DNA of 15,602 bases from Aquificaceae bacterium. Lineage in GTDB: Bacteria; Aquificota; Aquificia; Aquificales; Aquificaceae. Every line of letters begins with the position of its first letter. The stretch's first letter is position 1. The stretch covers positions 1-15,602 of the forward strand of contig JANWYC010000008.1 in NCBI GenBank assembly GCA_025057245.1. Reading direction: 5' to 3'. Both the position numbers and the translations under genes were made by a program. This document shows positions 12,002 through 15,602 of this stretch, piece after piece. Below the pieces are notes generated by a model, which was given only the letters and a program-made list of their open reading frames with translations, searched no databases and was not told where the DNA came from.

Positions 12002-14226
12002 ACGTAAGGCTTTTGGCTGAGAGCTCTTACAGTCTGAACCCACCTTCTGGTAAACTTCTGTACATCCTCGGAAGAGAAGGTAGAGTAAGGGAAGAAGACC
12101 TGATTCCTTCTTCCTCCGTAGACCCGCTTATACCGTATCCCATGTTGAACCCTCTGCAAACCCTTTTTTACAAGCTATACAGTGGTGGAACTGCTCTGAT
12201 TGCCTCACCCACATCCTCTGGCAAAAGCCTACTTGCCTACCTTTTCATGAAAGACCTAAAAGGTAGAGTGGTATACACTGCGCCTACGAGAGCTCTCGTC
12301 AGAGAGAAGGCGGTGGAGTTTAGGCGATACTACCCAAGGGATGTTGAGATGAGGACGGGGGAGAGCGTGATAGAGAACTTTAAGAACCCAAGGGGTAAGG
12401 TAGTAGTAAGCACTTACGAACACTTAGCTTACGCTTTTAGAAACTCCGCAAGCTGGATACATAGCGTGGAAGCGGTGGTGGTAGACGAGGTGCATCAGGC
12501 TTCAAAGAGGTGGATATTGGAAGAGGTCATCACCGCCTGTTTAAGAAAGGATATACCCATGCTCTGTCTGTCTGCCACACTTCCGGGTATTGAGGATTTA
12601 TCCAGATGGGTAGATGCTAAGCTGGTAATAGAAAGCGCATGGAGACCGGTGCCACTACACAGGGATGTGAGAAGGCTTATGGAGTTTGAGCCAGTGGTGA
12701 GCTTGAGTGAAGGCTCTAGTGAGGAAACCATGGCAGGCAGGCTGTTTAATGCACTTTTTTCGCTGAGAAACAGCGGGGATAAGGTTATACTCTTTGTTCA
12801 CAAAAAGAGCTTGGGTTGGAAAATCCTTGAGCTGGCAAATCAGGAAAAGGTAGGCATTATGAACCAGACGCTACCCTTTGATGCGGAGGAGGGAAGAGAG
12901 CCAGAAATAGCCTTTCACAACGCAGACGTGCCAAAAAAAGAAAGAGAGGAAATAGAGGAGGCTTTCAGAAACCGCAATCTTAACACCCTTATAGCCACGC
13001 AAACCTTAGCTTACGGCGTTAACCTACCCGCAGACAGGGTCATAATAATGGTAAAGTTTATCAAAAAGCCTGAAGGAACAAAGATTATGCCAGATAGCCT
13101 TGATATACTCCAGATGGAAGGAAGGGCTGGGAGGTTAGGCATTAAGGAAGAGGGATACTCGCACCTTATAGTTTACGGCGCCAAGGGTGAAGAACTGCAA
13201 AGAGAGCTAAGAGAGAGTCTCAACGCACCCTTTAAGACCGCATTGATGGACTACAGGAATAACCTTGATGCTCTGAGCTTTTTCTTGCTTCTTGCACATA
13301 TGTATGAGGGTAAAAACTACAAAAGCTACCTCAAGAAAACCTATTCCTTCGCAAAGGTAGGCAACAAAACTGTGGAGCAAGTGGAGGAGTTTCTCAGAGA
13401 GCGTGGATACCTTCAGAGCTACACGCCTACGGATAAGGGTCTTTTCTGTATAAAGACGGGCATACCGCCCACAAGGTTTGAGGAGTTTCTACGCAGGAAG
13501 TCTGCCCTCGTAGACCTTATGGCTACCGTCAGACCACTTCTTCACATGAGGAAGTTTGAAAGTCTGTTTGACTTTTTGAAACGCAAGGAAAGGTTTGAGC
13601 AAGACATGGAAATTGTCAGAGGCTTAATCCTACCTTGTGGAAAGGGATGCTATCAAGATAACACTGACCAGTTTCTTTTCTACACTAAGGGTCTTACTGC
13701 TAGGTATGCCAACGTAAAGCATCCGCCGGGAGAGTTTTCCTATCTTGCCACAGACGCCTTGCACCTTATGAGAAATCTTCTGGAGATAAAAGCTCAGGGT
13801 TTTTACACGCTAAAGAGTATGGACATAATCAAAATAGCTCACTCCGTCAAGTACGGCATAGAGCATGAGTATGCAAGCCTTGTGGGTATAAAAGGTATAG
13901 GTCATATAAGGGCAAACCTTTTAAAGGAGGTTATCTTAGAAGTGGGCATAACTCCACCGGATGTTTGTTCGCCTACGGAGGAATTTTTAGAAAAGCTCTC
14001 TGGTTTTGAGGAAGCACTCTTGGAAAAGTTTATTTCGTATAGAGAGTTTTCTCAGGAAAAGGCAAGGGAGGAGCTTAAGAAAGTCTCCATAATACTTCAG
14101 AACAACGCAGGAGGATACATGGTGGATGACAAAATCCTGCTTGCTTTCGGTCTTTTCACCGTCGGAGCTGACGCCTTCAGGTTTAAGAAATCAGAACTTA
14201 TCCAACTCCTTAGGGAAGTTAGCTAA
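11986..14226 (+). CDS. Hel308/Ski2-like superfamily 2 DEVH-box helicase
   Basis: This 746-residue protein has the full set of SF2 helicase motifs. There is a Q-motif-like MLNPLQ (about 53-58), Walker A ASPTSSGKS (73-81) and TAPTRAL (98-104). The DEVH box is VVVDEVHQ (164-171) and SAT is at 196-198. Motif V is TLAYGVNLPADRVI and motif VI QMEGRAGRLG. The large C-terminal part includes a helix-hairpin-helix-like IKGIGHIRANLL near residue 633, as in Hel308 enzymes, which unwind forked DNA with 3'-5' polarity. Archaeal Hel308 acts in replication-fork repair; an RNA role as in Ski2 cannot be excluded. The ATG at 11986 lies inside the end of rbfA, with GGATGGAG upstream. A later start near residue 52 would remove the region before the Q motif and seems less likely. 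It is followed after three bases by the DUF4416 gene. Confidence 0.85.
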   Translation: MGEVVNVRLLAESSYSLNPPSGKLLYILGREGRVREEDLIPSSSVDPLIPYPMLNPLQTLFYKLYSGGTALIASPTSSGKSLLAYLFMKDLKGRVVYTAPTRALVREKAVEFRRYYPRDVEMRTGESVIENFKNPRGKVVVSTYEHLAYAFRNSASWIHSVEAVVVDEVHQASKRWILEEVITACLRKDIPMLCLSATLPGIEDLSRWVDAKLVIESAWRPVPLHRDVRRLMEFEPVVSLSEGSSEETMAGRLFNALFSLRNSGDKVILFVHKKSLGWKILELANQEKVGIMNQTLPFDAEEGREPEIAFHNADVPKKEREEIEEAFRNRNLNTLIATQTLAYGVNLPADRVIIMVKFIKKPEGTKIMPDSLDILQMEGRAGRLGIKEEGYSHLIVYGAKGEELQRELRESLNAPFKTALMDYRNNLDALSFFLLLAHMYEGKNYKSYLKKTYSFAKVGNKTVEQVEEFLRERGYLQSYTPTDKGLFCIKTGIPPTRFEEFLRRKSALVDLMATVRPLLHMRKFESLFDFLKRKERFEQDMEIVRGLILPCGKGCYQDNTDQFLFYTKGLTARYANVKHPPGEFSYLATDALHLMRNLLEIKAQGFYTLKSMDIIKIAHSVKYGIEHEYASLVGIKGIGHIRANLLKEVILEVGITPPDVCSPTEEFLEKLSGFEEALLEKFISYREFSQEKAREELKKVSIILQNNAGGYMVDDKILLAFGLFTVGADAFRFKKSELIQLLREVS

Positions 14227-14229
14227 AAC

Positions 14230-14817
14230 ATGCTCTCAAAACCTGTTATGGCAATCTTGCACAGGGATAAGGACATACTTCGTAGCTTTCTTTCAGAGCT
14301 CCCAGTGGGTAGAGTGTCAGAGGTGTTCTACTTTGAGAACCTGCAAAGGTATTACCGCCCTGAGATGGGTGAGGAACTATACAAAGTCTTCCTGTCTCTT
14401 AAAGGTTTTATGTGGAGGAATGAGCTTAAGGACTTTAAGCTCTGGGCTATGGAGTGGGAGAGGGCTTATTCATGTCATAACAGGAGAACTCTCAACATAG
14501 ACCCTGGGTACGTGGAAGAGAGCCATCTTGTTTTAGCGTCTTCCAAAAAAAGGGGTGGCAGGTTGTATTTAGGTGAGGGTGTATACGCAGAAATTGAATA
14601 CCTTTTTGTTTACGAACGCTTTAAACCTCTTTACTGGACATACGGAGACTATAGAGACAAAAGGGTAAAAAGCTTTTTTGAGCTAGTAAGAGAAGACTTT
14701 CTCAAAGAACTAAAGCTTGCAAGACAGAGGGAGAAGTTTGTAGTTTACAGGTTTGCCAAGGATAAGCTCTACGAGGAAGTCAAGCCTTGGGGACTGGTCA
14801 GTGAAGTAGAGGCTTAA
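14230..14817 (+). CDS. DUF4416 family protein
   Basis: The 195-residue protein resembles the uncharacterised DUF4416 family. Landmarks are an N-terminal FLSELPVGRVSEVFYFEN-type region, the block RRTLNIDPGYVEESHLVLAS with SKK (about 85-107), and LYLGEGVYAEIEYLFVYERF (112-131). The motif WTYGDYRDKRVKSFFELVRE (136-155) marks the usual end of the domain. The remaining ~35 residues form a charged tail encoded entirely within the 3' end of the opposite-strand murI. The function of the family is unknown. The gene follows the helicase after three bases and is probably cotranscribed with rbfA and the helicase. The ribosome site is weak (AGGGAAG, rather far upstream). Confidence 0.8.
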   Translation: MLSKPVMAILHRDKDILRSFLSELPVGRVSEVFYFENLQRYYRPEMGEELYKVFLSLKGFMWRNELKDFKLWAMEWERAYSCHNRRTLNIDPGYVEESHLVLASSKKRGGRLYLGEGVYAEIEYLFVYERFKPLYWTYGDYRDKRVKSFFELVREDFLKELKLARQREKFVVYRFAKDKLYEEVKPWGLVSEVEA

Positions 14818-15480
14818 ACTTGAAGAGCCTACATTCTCTACAAAAGGTTTTATCTCAAGAGCCAAACTCTCTGCTGAGTCTATGACTTTCACAGATTCAC
14901 CTAAAAACTCTTCTATAACGGGCTTTATAAGTGGGTAATGGGTACATCCTAGTATTAGAGTGTCTATGTGCTTCCCCTTTAGCTCCTCAAGGTAATGCTT
15001 TACTATACCCCTTGCCACATCACCTTCTAAAATACCTTCTTCAACTAGAGGAACTAACAGAGGACAAGCCTTTTGAAAAACCTCAACGCCCTCTTTTTCC
15101 AAAAGCCTTTTGTATGCCTGACTTGAAACTGTAGCTCTTGTTCCTATAACGCCCACCCTTTTAGTCTCTGTAGTGCACAACGCTCTTTTTACGCCCGGCT
15201 CTATAACACCAAATACAAGAACTGGTAGGTTTTCTCTCAACGTATCTAAAGCGTAAGAACTGGCGGTATTGCAGGCAACTACAAGAAGGTCAACGCCCTC
15301 ACCCATGAGAAACTCCGCACATTCAAGGCTGTATTTTACAACCGTATGAGCGGACTTATCACCGAAAGGCACTCTTGCGGTATCTCCTAAATACACAAAG
15401 TCTACACGAGGATAAAACCTTAAAAGGGCTTTGAGAACCGTTAGCCCACCGACGCCTGAGTCAAAAACACCGATTTTCAT
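14710..15480 (-). CDS. murI: Glutamate racemase
   Basis: MurI converts L-glutamate to D-glutamate for peptidoglycan. The 256 residues start with GVFDSGVGGLTVL, containing Asp7 and Ser8. Catalytic Cys70 lies in VVACNTASS and Cys179 in LILGCTHYPL; both are intact. VGVIGTRATV (109-118) is also typical. The C-terminal SLYFTDQSPRLDFLVELILG is normal for the family, so the end at 14710 is real even though its last 108 bases overlap the DUF4416 gene on the other strand. The ATG at 15480 follows AGGA at a ten-base distance. A promoter-like TATAAT lies just upstream, so the gene probably has its own transcript. Confidence 0.95.
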   Translation of the reverse strand: MKIGVFDSGVGGLTVLKALLRFYPRVDFVYLGDTARVPFGDKSAHTVVKYSLECAEFLMGEGVDLLVVACNTASSYALDTLRENLPVLVFGVIEPGVKRALCTTETKRVGVIGTRATVSSQAYKRLLEKEGVEVFQKACPLLVPLVEEGILEGDVARGIVKHYLEELKGKHIDTLILGCTHYPLIKPVIEEFLGESVKVIDSAESLALEIKPFVENVGSSSLSLYFTDQSPRLDFLVELILGKPVNYKLLPLSCKL

Positions 15481-15507
15481 CTTTGTTTAATCCTAAATTC
15501 TTCATAT

Positions 15508-15542
15508 ATTATATGATCATAAACTATACGTCGGGTGAGAAA
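15508..15542 (-). promoter_or_regulatory. Putative murI promoter
   Basis: On the minus strand a TATAAT (15513-15508) is overlapped upstream by a TATGAT (15521-15516). TTTCTCACCC (15542-15533) lies upstream in place of a clear TTGACA. The leader would be about 20 bases and contains a Shine-Dalgarno AGGA. Confidence 0.4.
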
Positions 15543-15595
15543 TTCAGAGCGTGAAGAAGCCTGTTGTAAAAAGCCTTCCATAGGGTTGGTATCAT

Positions 15596-15601
15596 TATAA
15601 T
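15596..15601 (+). promoter_or_regulatory. Possible -10 element for a gene beyond the window
   Basis: A TATAAT on the plus strand ends one base before the window edge, preceded by an AT-rich stretch. It could begin a divergent transcript from the murI upstream region. No -35 with good spacing is seen, so this is weak. Confidence 0.25.
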
Positions 15602-15602
15602 A

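Overview
The window looks like chromosomal DNA from a thermophilic bacterium, most likely of the Aquificaceae (Hydrogenobacter/Thermocrinis/Aquifex relatives). This is an inference from codon habits (many ATA, AGA and AGG codons), Lys/Glu-rich proteins, very tight gene packing with ATGA and TGATG junctions, and the overall feel of the housekeeping proteins. No rRNA, tRNA, CRISPR array or intact mobile element was found.

Layout. On the left, pyrE (minus) is preceded by the first codons of another minus-strand gene and followed by a ~690-base gap without an intact gene. That gap holds what looks like a decayed minus-strand coding region, a 66-base near-palindrome and divergent promoters. A plus-strand operon (1314-5273) then encodes a membrane coiled-coil protein whose C-terminus resembles the RelE/ParE fold, an eRF1-like (baeRF-type) protein whose reading frame is broken by a -1 frameshift, a NYN-domain RNase-like protein, and RibF. 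A small minus-strand orphan gene (5247-5531) faces ribF. A second plus operon (5717-9271) encodes an OppC-type permease, PyrK, riboflavin synthase and a degenerate EAL-HDOD protein. Converging on it is the minus-strand ribosomal operon rpsF-ssb-rpsR-rplI, which continues into a cytochrome c assembly gene (ccsA). Divergent from rpsF run rbfA, a Hel308/Ski2-like helicase and a DUF4416 gene. The last of these overlaps the 3' end of the convergent murI by 108 bases.

How the genes fit together. RibE makes riboflavin, RibF turns it into FMN and FAD, PyrK uses FAD in the dihydroorotate dehydrogenase complex, and PyrE consumes the orotate that complex makes. Ribosome-related genes are also frequent: rpsF, rpsR, rplI, rbfA and the eRF1-like gene.

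The best candidate for something new is the three-gene set at 1314-4341. It combines a membrane-anchored possible RelE-like domain, a release-factor-like protein with GGP where eRF1 has GGQ, and a NYN nuclease, in tightly coupled genes. It could be a membrane-tethered ribosome or mRNA surveillance or defence module. A second theme is that six gene starts lie only 6-11 bases downstream of a -10 hexamer and lack a Shine-Dalgarno sequence, which suggests leaderless mRNAs. All calls were made by eye without database searches.
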